In this document: one piece after another, positions 25,670 through 34,269 of the stretch | Layout of the letters: each line of letters opens with the position of its first letter | Position numbering within the stretch: position 1 is the first letter of the stretch | Assembly: GCA_016182795.1 (NCBI GenBank) | Contig: JACPFW010000027.1 | Location: 40,411 to 104,410, forward strand | Length of the DNA stretch: 64,000 nucleotides | Source: Gemmatimonadota bacterium | GTDB taxonomy: Bacteria > Gemmatimonadota > Gemmatimonadetes > Gemmatimonadales > Gemmatimonadaceae | Direction of reading: 5' to 3' | Position numbers and translations under genes: made by a program | Notes under the pieces: model-generated | Database searches by the model: none | What the model was told of the DNA's origin: nothing | Seen by the model: the letters and a program-made list of their open reading frames with translations, nothing else

Positions 25670-26079
25670 TCGGTGAACGCCGCAATCTTGGCGCGCACGT
25701 CGTCGGGCAGCGGGTACTTCATCATCGTGTCCTTGTGCACACAGACCACCGTCAGCGTCCCCGAGGCGCGATGCGCGCGGTCGCCGTCGCGGTACACCTC
25801 GAACCGCATGGTGAGCGACGTCTGACCGACGCGCGAGAACCACGTTTCGATGATCACCGGTTCGTCCATCTCGGCCGGCGAGTGGAACTCCACCTGCAGC
25901 GCCTTGCGCGGCAGCCACACTCCGCCCTGCTTGCGCAGCGTCTCGAACGGCAGGCCGCAGGCGCGGAACATCTCGTGCTCCGCCACTTCAAAGAGCCGCA
26001 GGTAGGTGCTGTAGTGGATGATGCCGAGTGGGTCGCAGTCGGACCAACGCACGCGGTCGGAGATTGAAAATCGGGGCAT
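25660..26079 (-). CDS. Acyl-CoA thioesterase (4HBT / YbgC-like hotdog)
   Basis: 139 residues starting at MPRFSISDRVRWSDCDPLGI. The block VRWSDCDPLGIIHYSTYLRLFE is the 4-hydroxybenzoyl-CoA thioesterase-type active site, with the aspartate before PLGI or PxG as catalytic residue. The rest is a single hotdog fold. The open frame continues upstream into a repeat element; the ATG at 26079 is favoured because the product then has the standard family length. The precise acyl-CoA substrate is unknown. Confidence 0.87.
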   Translation of the reverse strand: MPRFSISDRVRWSDCDPLGIIHYSTYLRLFEVAEHEMFRACGLPFETLRKQGGVWLPRKALQVEFHSPAEMDEPVIIETWFSRVGQTSLTMRFEVYRDGDRAHRASGTLTVVCVHKDTMMKYPLPDDVRAKIAAFTESA

Positions 26080-26084
26080 GGCTG

Positions 26085-26216
26085 GGAACGAGGAGGAGGT
26101 AGGGGCGAAGCAAAGGGAGAAGGGACACGGAACGGGGAGGGCGGTCTTAGGAGCTCGGCGGTTTCTCCTTGCCACTCCCACGCCCCAATCCTTCGCCTCT
26201 ACGACCTCCCCGTTCC
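26085..26216. repeat. G-rich palindromic element, copy 1
   Basis: The left arm begins GGAACGAGGAGGAGGTAGGG. The right arm is its imperfect complement and ends CTCTACGACCTCCCCGTTCC. Related elements lie at 49290-49411 and 53922-54076. The right arm is inside the 3' end of the YjjX-type gene and encodes part of its Gly/Arg-rich tail. Confidence 0.7.
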
Positions 26217-26755
26217 AATCCGTACAAGGAGGGTCCCAACAGAGGGGCCATCGCGTACGCCAGGATAGTCTCGTACGCGTCGACCCGGTTGACGAGCCCG
26301 GCGGTGAGGACGCCCACGGCCCCGGCTCCGTGCTTGATGTTGGTGGTGCCGATCAGCTGATCGATCGCGTGGCCCAGTTCGACGCCGCTGCGCACGAGCG
26401 CCGCCACGGGATCGGGAAGCGGCATCGACAGCGAGCCGCCCACATGTGCATCGCCGGCCCGCGTGACCACGACCGCCCAGGCGCAGGTGCGCATGCCGGT
26501 GGGCGCGTCCACCACGCCGCCCTCGATGCCGACGCCCAGATCGGCGTCAAGCGCCGCGCGCGCGGCCCGCGCGCGGTTCGTCGCGCCGGCAATGGTCTGC
26601 ATGTCACCGACGGGCTGGTCCGGCACCATCGACTCCACGGCAGTCGCGTGCACGTGGGCGTGCGACGAGAGCCGCTTCAGGACAGCGCGGACCGCGTCCA
26701 GCTTCACCGGATTCTTGGAGCCGACGGCGACGAGATGGATGTTGGATAGCGGCAC
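26147..26755 (-). CDS. Non-canonical purine NTP phosphatase (YjjX / inosine-xanthosine triphosphatase)
   Basis: 202 residues starting at a GTG (VPLSNIHLVAVGSKNP). The blocks GSKNPVKLDAV, TIAGATNRARAA, VGIEGGV and GTTNIKHGAGAVGVLT are those of the YjjX/PRRC1-type NTPase, which removes oxidised or deaminated purine nucleotides such as ITP and XTP. The C-terminal 20 or so residues (ERGGRRGEGLGRGSGKEKPP) are not part of the family. They are encoded by the right arm of a dispersed repeat that has replaced or extended the original end. The start lies 21 bases from the divergent CGNR gene. Confidence 0.85.
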   Translation of the reverse strand: MPLSNIHLVAVGSKNPVKLDAVRAVLKRLSSHAHVHATAVESMVPDQPVGDMQTIAGATNRARAARAALDADLGVGIEGGVVDAPTGMRTCAWAVVVTRAGDAHVGGSLSMPLPDPVAALVRSGVELGHAIDQLIGTTNIKHGAGAVGVLTAGLVNRVDAYETILAYAMAPLLGPSLYGLERGGRRGEGLGRGSGKEKPPSS

Positions 26756-26776
26756 GCCGTGTAAGTTAGGCGCACG

Positions 26777-27415
26777 ATGCCACGCGCGAGAACCCCATTC
26801 GCCGCCGGCCGGCTTTGGCTCGACTTCGTGAATACCGACGAAGCGCCGCGCCATGCGCAGCCGGACGCCCTCGTCTCGTTCGACGGCTACCTCGCGTGGC
26901 TCGAGTCGGTGGGGCTGGTCGATGCCGCGCGTCGCACGGCGCTCGAGCGCCGCGCGCTGGAGCAGCCGGCGAGCGCCTCCGCCACGCTGCACGAGGCCCG
27001 GCGCATTCGGAGCGCGCTGCGCCCGCTGGCCGAGCGCGGCCTGCACGCGTCGGAACGCGCGACGCAGACGGCGGTGCTCGAAATCAACCGCGTGCTCGGG
27101 CGCTCCACGGGCGTACGCCGCGTCGAGCGCGACCCGCGCGACGGTTCGTTCACGCGCGCGTTCGTGCCGGCCGGCGACGCCTTCGCCGCGCTCGTCATTC
27201 CCGTCGTCGAGAGCGCGGCCGACACGCTCGTCACCGGTGAACTCGGCCGCGTCCGTCGCTGTGCCGCCGAGCCGCCCTGCCCGCGGGTCTTTCTTGACAC
27301 CAGCCGCAGCGGCCGGCGTCGCTGGTGCGACATGCGCACCTGCGGCAACCGGGCCAAGGCCGCGCGGCACCGCGCCAACGCGCGCGCCCCCCGGCGTCTC
27401 CCGCCTGGCGGGTAG
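26777..27415 (+). CDS. CGNR zinc-finger / ABATE domain protein
   Basis: 212 residues. The N-terminal ABATE-type domain (RLWLDFVNTDEA, FDGYLAWLESVGLVD) is followed by a C-terminal CGNR zinc finger: CAAEPPCPRVFLDTSRSGRR, then WCDMRTCGNRAKAARHR. These are probably DNA-binding regulators in stress responses. A TAAGTT 10-15 bases before the ATG may be its -10. The very short divergent spacer with the YjjX-type gene suggests shared control. Confidence 0.9.
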   Translation: MPRARTPFAAGRLWLDFVNTDEAPRHAQPDALVSFDGYLAWLESVGLVDAARRTALERRALEQPASASATLHEARRIRSALRPLAERGLHASERATQTAVLEINRVLGRSTGVRRVERDPRDGSFTRAFVPAGDAFAALVIPVVESAADTLVTGELGRVRRCAAEPPCPRVFLDTSRSGRRRWCDMRTCGNRAKAARHRANARAPRRLPPGG

Positions 27416-29854
27416 TCAGCCGACGGGGGCTCCGATCAAGTTGTCGCTCGGCGCGGGCGAATCGTCCAGGCACTGGGCGACGGCCTCTTCGAGCTGCTCC
27501 AGCGTAATCGGCTTCCGCAGGAGCTTGGTGCCCACGGTGAGGTGGCCGACGGTGGGCAGAAGGTCGCCCGCGTACCCGGACATGCACAGCGTCTTGAGAC
27601 CCGGCCGTCGGCGCCGAAGTTCATCGCGCAGCTGCACGCCGTTCATCCCCGGCATGATCACGTCCGTGAGCAACAAGTCCACCCTGTCGGCGTGCGTGTC
27701 GGCAATGTTGAGCGCCTCGGCGCTCCCCGACGCGACCAGTACGCGATAGCCCAAATGCTTCAGCATCCGTGCGACCGGCAATCGCACGCTCACCTCGTCA
27801 TCCACGAGAAGGATCGTCTCCCCGCCGCGGCGCCGCGGGCGCGCTGATGCCTTGGCATCCGGCGCCGCCGCGTCGAGCACTCTCGGGAGGTACAGGCTGA
27901 CGGTTGTTCCGCTGCCCAACGCGCTCTGAATGACGATGAGCCCCTTGTGCTGCTTCACGATGCCGTACACCGTCGCCATGCCGAGTCCGGTGCCGTGGCC
28001 GTCCGCTTTCGTCGTGTAGAACGGCTCAAACACGTTTGCCAGCGTGTGCGCGTCCATGCCGCACCCGTTGTCCGTCACCTGAAGCATCACGTACTGGCCG
28101 GGGACGCAATCGGGATGCGATGCGACGGCCGCTTCGTCGAGCACGACGTTGGCGGTGGCGACTTCGAGGCGGGCGCTGCGCCCCTGCATCGCCGCCTCGT
28201 CGGTCATTGCGTCGCGGGCATTGACGGCGAGGTTGGCGAGCACCTGGTCAATCTGAGCCGGATCGGCCTTCACGTTCCACAGCGACGCGCCAGGCTTCCA
28301 CTCGAGCCGCACGTACTCGCCGATCACGCGCTGCAGCATCTTGAGGATGCCCTCGACGGCGTCATTCAGGTCGAGCACCTTGGGCGCGATCGACTCCTTG
28401 CGGGCGAACGCGAGCAGTTGGCGGGTGAGGTTCGCCGAGCGCTGCGCCGCGGCGCGAATCTCCTCGAGGCCCTGCGTCGCCTCCTCGTTGTCGCCCACGC
28501 TCAGCAGCGTCAGGTCGGCGTTGGCGAGAATGGCGGTGAGCATGTTGTTGAAGTCGTGTGCCACACCGCCGGCGAGCCGGCCGACCGACTCCAGTTTCTG
28601 CGCCTGCAGCAGCTGAGCCTGCATCTGCTTGCGTTCGGTGATGTCCTCGGCGGTGCCGCGGAGCCCGACAATCCGCCCCACCGCGTCGCGCTTCACCTCG
28701 CTGCGCGCCGTGATCCAGCGCGGCCGTCCCCCGCTCGACGCCATCTCCAGATCAAGCTCGTAGCCCTCGCCCGTCTCCATGCTCCGGGCCACGGCGGCAT
28801 CGAGCCGCGAGGCACTGTCCGGCGTGTACGCCGCCAGGTGTTCCGCGTATCCCGGCGGGGGCAGCGATGGATCGAAGCCGAAGATGCGATAGTACTCCTC
28901 CGACCAGGTGATGGAGTCGGTGACGGCATCCCAGTCCCAACTGCCGATCCGCGCCAGGCGCTGCGCTTCCTTCAGCTCGAAGGCCAGCCTGGCCAGCGCG
29001 TCTTCCACGCGCTGGCGTGCCGTGAAGTCGCGGTCGATGCCGCGATACCCGACGACCGCGCCGAGTTCATTGAGCACCGGCGTGCCGCTGCTTTCGATCA
29101 CGACCTCGTGACCATCCCGGTGGCGGTTCACGTTGATCACCTGATCGAACGGCACGGCCGACTGCATGGCCGACTGGAACGTCGCGGCGACGCGCTGCGC
29201 CTCCGCCGGCCTCATGAAGTCGAACGGCGTCTTGCCGACCACTTCGTCGGGCGTATAGCCGAGCAGTTGCTCGACGCGCGGGCTGGAATAGATGTACGCG
29301 CCGTGGGCGTCAACCTCCCATACCCAGTCGCGGGTGGTCTCGACCAGCGCGCGGAACTTCTCCTCGCTCACCCGCAGCGTCGCCGTGCGCTCGTGGACCT
29401 GCGCCTCGAGCGCCGCCCGCGCTTCGTCGAGACGCCGGATGTGCTCCCGAATCTCGAGGGTGGCGGCCACCACGTTGTTGACATTGCGCACAAACGCCCG
29501 GTACGGCTCGAACGCCGTCTCGTCGTCGAGCGACAGGATCAGCATGCCGTACAGCTTCCGCGCCGTGCGCAACGGCAGGCTGATGACGCGTTGACCGTCG
29601 ATGAGCTGGTCCTTGCAGCAGCCTGAGGTCTGCCACGCCGCCTGTGCGTGGGCGGCGGTCTCCTCATACTCGGCAGACGGAGGAAACAGGGTGCCTTCGA
29701 GGTAAAGCAGCGAGTCTTGCACCCCCGGCACGTCGCGCAGCGACCGTCGCATGAAGGCGGCGATGCTTTCACGCTCGGGCAACACGTCCAGCGTCTCCTG
29801 GATCAGCAGCAGCCTGGCCAGGATGTCGGCGCGGATTTCGTGCGGACCGGACAT
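27416..29854 (-). CDS. PAS hybrid sensor histidine kinase with receiver domain
   Basis: 812 residues, soluble. Order: N-terminal GAF-like sensory region (about 1-150, with HAQAAWQTSGCCKDQLI), a coiled coil, two PAS domains (FRALVETTRDWVWEVDAHGA and ITWSEEYYRIFGFDPS), a HisKA domain with the phosphorylated histidine in VAHDFNNMLTAI, an HATPase domain (LANLAVNARDAMTD, GTGLGMATVYGIVKQH) and a receiver (ILLVDDEVSVRLP, phosphoacceptor in LLLTDVIMPGMNG, lysine in LLRKPIT). It starts 2 bases after the MEDS gene stop, so the two form one unit. The internal receiver suggests a phosphorelay or self-control. Confidence 0.92.
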   Translation of the reverse strand: MSGPHEIRADILARLLLIQETLDVLPERESIAAFMRRSLRDVPGVQDSLLYLEGTLFPPSAEYEETAAHAQAAWQTSGCCKDQLIDGQRVISLPLRTARKLYGMLILSLDDETAFEPYRAFVRNVNNVVAATLEIREHIRRLDEARAALEAQVHERTATLRVSEEKFRALVETTRDWVWEVDAHGAYIYSSPRVEQLLGYTPDEVVGKTPFDFMRPAEAQRVAATFQSAMQSAVPFDQVINVNRHRDGHEVVIESSGTPVLNELGAVVGYRGIDRDFTARQRVEDALARLAFELKEAQRLARIGSWDWDAVTDSITWSEEYYRIFGFDPSLPPPGYAEHLAAYTPDSASRLDAAVARSMETGEGYELDLEMASSGGRPRWITARSEVKRDAVGRIVGLRGTAEDITERKQMQAQLLQAQKLESVGRLAGGVAHDFNNMLTAILANADLTLLSVGDNEEATQGLEEIRAAAQRSANLTRQLLAFARKESIAPKVLDLNDAVEGILKMLQRVIGEYVRLEWKPGASLWNVKADPAQIDQVLANLAVNARDAMTDEAAMQGRSARLEVATANVVLDEAAVASHPDCVPGQYVMLQVTDNGCGMDAHTLANVFEPFYTTKADGHGTGLGMATVYGIVKQHKGLIVIQSALGSGTTVSLYLPRVLDAAAPDAKASARPRRRGGETILLVDDEVSVRLPVARMLKHLGYRVLVASGSAEALNIADTHADRVDLLLTDVIMPGMNGVQLRDELRRRRPGLKTLCMSGYAGDLLPTVGHLTVGTKLLRKPITLEQLEEAVAQCLDDSPAPSDNLIGAPVG

Positions 29855-29856
29855 GG

Positions 29857-30528
29857 TCAGTGTTGCTTCAGGTGCTTTGCCAGAAAGCGCTCGGGTTCGA
29901 TGAAGTACGGATTGCGCATCACCTGTCCTCGAATGACCATCATAGGGTGCACGCTCAGCACGTCGAACAGGGTCGCACCGTCGAAGCGGCGCGCATCATA
30001 CTGGCAGATTGCCGTGATCGGATGCTCCCGCACCACCGTGTTGATCAGCGCCTCATACTCGATCAGCCGATCGGAGCCCGGCACGCCGCGCAGCGCCCAC
30101 GTCATCTCGCCGGTGGCCCGAGCGCCGGCGTAACCGGCGTCGATGCTTCGCTGGTACGTGTCACGGAGCCGCTGCAACATCTGCTCGGGCACGAAGCGGC
30201 CTTCCGGGCAGTACGTCGCCAGTGCCGGACTGATCGCGAATCGGCGGTCCTCCGTTGACGGCGGCAATTCCGCGCCGCCGGCCTGCAGGCGATCGCGCAT
30301 CACCTCGGTCGGCATCACATCGGCGAAATACCCCACCGTCTCATTCGAGCGCAGCCCACTGTCCACATACTTGGCGATCTGCTCGAGTATTTCGTCATCG
30401 TCATTGAAGATGTAGCACATGTGGGTCCCCGCCGGAAAACGCTCCGCGGTGAACCCCAACGAGACGAGGCGGTTTTTCTCGGTCGCCGCCGAAGTCGGGT
30501 GGCGTTGCTCGCTGACCATGCGATCCAT
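29857..30528 (-). CDS. MEDS domain sensor protein
   Basis: 223 residues starting MDRMVSEQRHPTS, with GGGAGG 5 bases before the ATG. The open frame continues far upstream, but without a ribosome binding site. The body matches the MEDS (DcmR sensory) domain: AGTHMCYIFNDDDEILEQIAKYVDSGL, NETVGYFADV, and near the end ICQYDARRFDGATLFDVLSVHPMMV. MEDS domains sense small hydrocarbon-like ligands in DcmR-type regulators. Here the domain is stand-alone and lies 2 bases before a hybrid kinase gene, so it may provide that kinase's input. Confidence 0.85.
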   Translation of the reverse strand: MDRMVSEQRHPTSAATEKNRLVSLGFTAERFPAGTHMCYIFNDDDEILEQIAKYVDSGLRSNETVGYFADVMPTEVMRDRLQAGGAELPPSTEDRRFAISPALATYCPEGRFVPEQMLQRLRDTYQRSIDAGYAGARATGEMTWALRGVPGSDRLIEYEALINTVVREHPITAICQYDARRFDGATLFDVLSVHPMMVIRGQVMRNPYFIEPERFLAKHLKQH

Positions 30529-30755
30529 CGCGCCCTCCCAGTTGCCGGCGCATGTTGTTGGATCGACCTGATGACTCCCGAACTCTCGGTACGGGTGTCG
30601 CGCCGGCTGCTCGGCGCCCGTGACGCGTGGCATCCGCATCCGCGTGGCACGCTTCCAGCACGCGGAGTGCCCTGTCAGTGAGCTCTCTTTCAGCATAGCC
30701 CAACCGGTGGGTTTCGGAAAGAGAGCCCCGGCGCTGGGGCCAGTTATCCCCTCGC

Positions 30756-30785
30756 CGCCGCGAAGCGCCTCAGCGCTTCGCGGCG
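30756..30785 (-). terminator. Perfect 13-bp hairpin with sigma factor stop codon in the loop
   Basis: A 13-bp perfect stem (CGCCGCGAAGCGC and complement) closes a four-base loop. On the minus strand the loop reads TGAG and holds the TGA stop of the ECF sigma gene. No T-run follows, so it may act in mRNA stability or stop-codon context as well as termination. Confidence 0.6.
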
Positions 30786-31372
30786 ATATATCCCATTTCC
30801 TCGGCGTACGCGCGGAGCCGCCCCTGCAGCAGCCGGCGCCCACGGAACAGACGAGACTTCACCGTCCCCTCCGGCACGCCAAGCACCCGCGCAATCTCGG
30901 CGTAACGCAGGCCGTGCACATCGCTCATCACCAGCGCGCTGCGGTACTCCTCGGGCAACTCACCGATGGCCTTCACCACGTCCTCGTCAATGAACGAGTC
31001 GTAGAAGGTCGCCTCCGGATTCTCGTCGGCCACCGGCTCGAGACGGCTGAAGCCGTCCTCGGTCTCCGGCATCGGCACTTCGCGCGCGTCGATGCGACGC
31101 TTGCGGCTGATGAACGCGTGGTAAAGGATGGTGAACAGCCATGCGCGGATGTTCGACCCCAGCTGAAACTGCCGCCAACGCTCGAACGCGCGCAGCATCG
31201 TGTCGCTGACCAGGTCTTCGGCTTCCTCGCGAACCTTCGTCAGCTTGAAGGCGAAGCTGTACAGCGCGTCCATCTGCGCCATCGCCTCACGATCGAAACG
31301 CGCCGGACGCTCGGATCGGGGGACCGTTCCGGTGCCGCGCTCAAGGACCACACTCGCCATCATCGTCGCCAT
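30770..31372 (-). CDS. ECF-type RNA polymerase sigma factor
   Basis: 200 residues. Region 2 is DALYSFAFKLTKVREEAEDLVSDTML and RAFERWRQFQLGSNIRAWL. Region 4 is AIGELPEEYRSALVMSDVHGLRY and AEIARVLGVPEGTVKSRLFR. Both fit the ECF (sigma-70 group 4) family. GGAG lies 5 bases before the ATG. There is no anti-sigma gene next to it, which is less usual; the nearest signalling genes are the MEDS sensor and hybrid kinase downstream. A long inverted repeat and a TTGACA box lie upstream. Residues between regions 2 and 4 are acidic and of about 35 residues. Confidence 0.93.
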   Translation of the reverse strand: MATMMASVVLERGTGTVPRSERPARFDREAMAQMDALYSFAFKLTKVREEAEDLVSDTMLRAFERWRQFQLGSNIRAWLFTILYHAFISRKRRIDAREVPMPETEDGFSRLEPVADENPEATFYDSFIDEDVVKAIGELPEEYRSALVMSDVHGLRYAEIARVLGVPEGTVKSRLFRGRRLLQGRLRAYAEEMGYIAAKR

Positions 31373-31424
31373 GGTTTCTCCAAGCGGATCAGTTGCCGGA
31401 GAAATTGGGACGGTCAGTGCCCTA

Positions 31425-31467
31425 TGTCAAGTGTTTGTCTAGATATTTTGCTATATTTGCTAGACAA
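31425..31467 (-). promoter_or_regulatory. TTGACA box and 33-bp inverted repeat upstream of the sigma gene
   Basis: On the minus strand a perfect inverted repeat TTGTCTAG-(17)-CTAGACAA (31467-31435) has an AT-rich centre in an otherwise GC-rich region. It is followed 4 bases later by TTGACA (31430-31425). The repeat also contains TTGTCT, 16 bases, TATCTA, a fair sigma-70 promoter. It is probably an operator or activator site controlling the sigma gene. Confidence 0.5.
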
Positions 31468-31501
31468 CAGCAGGCGTCAAGTTTGATGAACTCTCGTAAC
31501 T

Positions 31502-34213
31502 TTATTTGCCCCTTCGCTTTCCACGACCTGACGGAGAACCTGGACGATGGCGACCGGCACCGGTCGAATCGCCCCCTTTCGGCCCATTCCAAGGATTCCG
31601 GCCCCGAGGGCCTCCGCCATCCCGTCCGCGACGCTGGTCGTTCTTGCCAGCACCACCAGGCCTGCCGCGCCCTCCGTATCCGCCCTTCGCCGGCCGAGAC
31701 TCCTCGCGTTCGGCATCGGTGAACGGCTCATCCAGCTTGTCCTGCAACTCGTCAAGCGAACTCGCCTTCACCGATCCGCGTGCGCCGCGCGACACGATAA
31801 AACGCAGCGGTCGATCCAGCAGAGGCAGCTCCTCGACGACCAGCGTGCGAGCGACCTTCTCCGGCAGGCGCAACCGCGCCACACCCGTGACACCGGCCGT
31901 GGTTTCCTCGACTTCGTAGTCGATCGACACCGTGCGGTCGCGCACCTCCACGGCGCCGGGCAGCGTTTTGAGGCGCTCGCGCTGCGCGCGCGGTACGAAG
32001 TCGTCGGCATTGAGCAGCGCGCGCGCCGCGCGCCATTCCTGCACGTCGCGCACGCCGGCAATGGCGCGTTCGTACCACGCCGTCAGCTCGGCCTGTCCGA
32101 GTCGCGGTGTTGCGCCGCCGCTCCGCCGGTACGCTTCGCGCACTTCCTCGATGTCCTGCCGGTTGCGCTGCACGGACTGGTGATGGGCCTCGCCGCGCGC
32201 CATCGCCTCGGCGAGCACGCGACGCGCGTCCACCTCGAGGCCGGGCGGGAAATCGTGCACCGCCTCCCGCTCGCGCGAGAGTTCGAAGTCGAAGAACGTC
32301 ACCCGCCGCTCGAGCGCCAGCGGCGACTGCTTGTGCTTGCCGTCAAAGGTCAGCGCCGGTTCGTGCGCCGTGGCGTGGCGCCGCACGAGGTCCTTGGAGA
32401 GCTGCGTCCCCTCGATGGCCGCGCGCGGCACGCCCCAGCGGTCGGCGAAGTAGCGCAGCGTTCCGGCAATCGCTCCCCACGCGCCGCATACGCTGGTTTT
32501 CGACACGCGCGCTTCATCGCCCCACGCCGTCTGCTCGTCCATCACGAGGTCAAACGGCATCACCTGGGCAAGCAGCGCGCGGAAGCGGCGGTCCACGTCG
32601 GGCGACACGGCGGGCATCTTGGAGGGCAGGCTCAGCCCCACCGCGCGGTAGATGCTGGCCATCGCCAGCGCCGCGTCCTCGAGCGCCTTCACCAGCACGC
32701 CGCGTCGCTCGGCCCACGTCCCCACGCTGTCGTCGAACAGCTGTCGCGGCAGGCCGTACACCTCGCCCAGGAAGCCGCACCGCGTGTACGCCTCGGCGTA
32801 CACGTTGTACGCCGTCAGGTGGTCGCTCCCCGGCACGATGAGCCCCGAGAGGTCGCGGTCCTCGCGCGTCATCCGGTGCAGGCTCTCGATGCTCGCCATC
32901 ACCGCGACGTACGGCAGCAGGTCGTCGTCGCAGTGCACCAGCAGCTCGGCCCACGGCCGGTCCACCGGCATCGCCTCGACCTTCACGCCGTACGGCGTGA
33001 GCTTGCCGTTGTCAACGATCCCGCGCCCCTCGAGAAACTCGAGCGCGCGCCGGTAGCTCAGCCTGTCGAGCGGCACCGGGAGGTCGAGCTCATCGGCGCG
33101 CACGCCGAGCGCCGCGCACGTGAGCGCCACACGCTCGCTGTCGCCGGCGAGCTGGAACTCGGGAGCCGTGGGGCGCAGCGCCTCGAACTCGATGTCGCGG
33201 TCGCTGAGAATGAAGACCCGCCCGCCCTGCACGCGCCCGTGCACGCGCCCGGCCATCTGCAGAATCTCGTTGGCGCCGAGGTGCAGACGGGTGAGCACGT
33301 TCTTGCCGCGCTCCACCAGGTTGGTGAACCGCGTGTCGTCGATGATGACCGTATCGAGTCCCTGCACGTTCAGCGCGCTCTGCCCCGCCGCGGTCATCGC
33401 CAGCAGGAACGGCTTGGACTCCTGCCCCTCGAGGAACGGGCGGATCACGCGAATCGGCTCGCCGCCGTGATAGAAGGCGACGTTCATCCGCGGAAACCGG
33501 CTCTGCACGAGGGCCGCCGCCTGTTCCACACCGGCGCGCGTCGGCAGGAAGACGCCGACGCCGCGCCGTTCCTTGAACACGCGATTGAGGAACCGGTCGT
33601 CGAGGAAATCGAGCGGTTTGGAGCGTACCACCTCGACGACGGCCGCCTTTGTCGGATCGAAGGCGCTGCTCTCGATCACTTCGTCGGCGTCGAGATAGCG
33701 CGAGTAGAAGGCCGGGTCCACCGTCGCCGACAGCCAGATGAACCGGCAGCCCACCCGCTTGCCGAGTGCGAGGCACAGTTCCAGTTCGGCCGAGGTCTGG
33801 TGAATCTCATCGACGACGAGCGTGTCCTGCGGCCGGATGTCGCCGTCCTGGAACCACCGCCGCGCGATGCCGGTGGTGACGATGATGACGTTCCACGTCG
33901 GCGTCTCGGGCGTCGCCTCGCGTTCGCGGTTGATCACGCCGACCCGCAGGTCGCCGGTGGCGAGCATCACCTGGGCGATCGGCTTGATGCTGAGCGTCTT
34001 GCCCGTTCCCGTCCCCGCGACGATGCCGAATCCCGGACGGCGGCCGTCGCGCGCCCCTTCGCGCGTCAGCCGGTCGGCGAGCGCGCGCAGGCGTTCGCCC
34101 TGGCTCTTCCAGAGGACAGTCTCGATGTCGAGCGTGAAGCCGAGTTCGATGGTCTCGCACGCCGCGCGGGTCGGTGCGATGACGATGATGCGCCCCCCGG
34201 TCCCGCTGCGCAC
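31502..34213 (-). CDS. DEAH-box ATP-dependent helicase with RG-rich tail
   Basis: 903 residues from the GTG at 34213. Walker A is IVAGTGTGKTLS, the Walker B box is VVDEIHQTS (DEIH), motif III is WLSATVD, and motif VI is ILQMAGRVHGRVQGG. This places it with HrpA/HrpB-type RNA helicases, though the sequence is divergent. The last 60 residues are rich in Gly, Arg, Lys and Pro (GGYGGRGRPGGAGKNDQRRG), an RGG-like RNA-binding tail. The start is uncertain: protein-like sequence (PVTDPYLPRDRDQF) continues upstream of the first GTG with no ATG, GTG or TTG, so a CTG start is possible. Confidence 0.82.
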   Translation of the reverse strand: MRSGTGGRIIVIAPTRAACETIELGFTLDIETVLWKSQGERLRALADRLTREGARDGRRPGFGIVAGTGTGKTLSIKPIAQVMLATGDLRVGVINREREATPETPTWNVIIVTTGIARRWFQDGDIRPQDTLVVDEIHQTSAELELCLALGKRVGCRFIWLSATVDPAFYSRYLDADEVIESSAFDPTKAAVVEVVRSKPLDFLDDRFLNRVFKERRGVGVFLPTRAGVEQAAALVQSRFPRMNVAFYHGGEPIRVIRPFLEGQESKPFLLAMTAAGQSALNVQGLDTVIIDDTRFTNLVERGKNVLTRLHLGANEILQMAGRVHGRVQGGRVFILSDRDIEFEALRPTAPEFQLAGDSERVALTCAALGVRADELDLPVPLDRLSYRRALEFLEGRGIVDNGKLTPYGVKVEAMPVDRPWAELLVHCDDDLLPYVAVMASIESLHRMTREDRDLSGLIVPGSDHLTAYNVYAEAYTRCGFLGEVYGLPRQLFDDSVGTWAERRGVLVKALEDAALAMASIYRAVGLSLPSKMPAVSPDVDRRFRALLAQVMPFDLVMDEQTAWGDEARVSKTSVCGAWGAIAGTLRYFADRWGVPRAAIEGTQLSKDLVRRHATAHEPALTFDGKHKQSPLALERRVTFFDFELSREREAVHDFPPGLEVDARRVLAEAMARGEAHHQSVQRNRQDIEEVREAYRRSGGATPRLGQAELTAWYERAIAGVRDVQEWRAARALLNADDFVPRAQRERLKTLPGAVEVRDRTVSIDYEVEETTAGVTGVARLRLPEKVARTLVVEELPLLDRPLRFIVSRGARGSVKASSLDELQDKLDEPFTDAEREESRPAKGGYGGRGRPGGAGKNDQRRGRDGGGPRGRNPWNGPKGGDSTGAGRHRPGSPSGRGKRRGK

Positions 34214-34269
34214 GAACTGGTCGCGGTCGCGCGGCAGGTACGGGTCAGTGACAGGGCGCAGGGGCTGGC

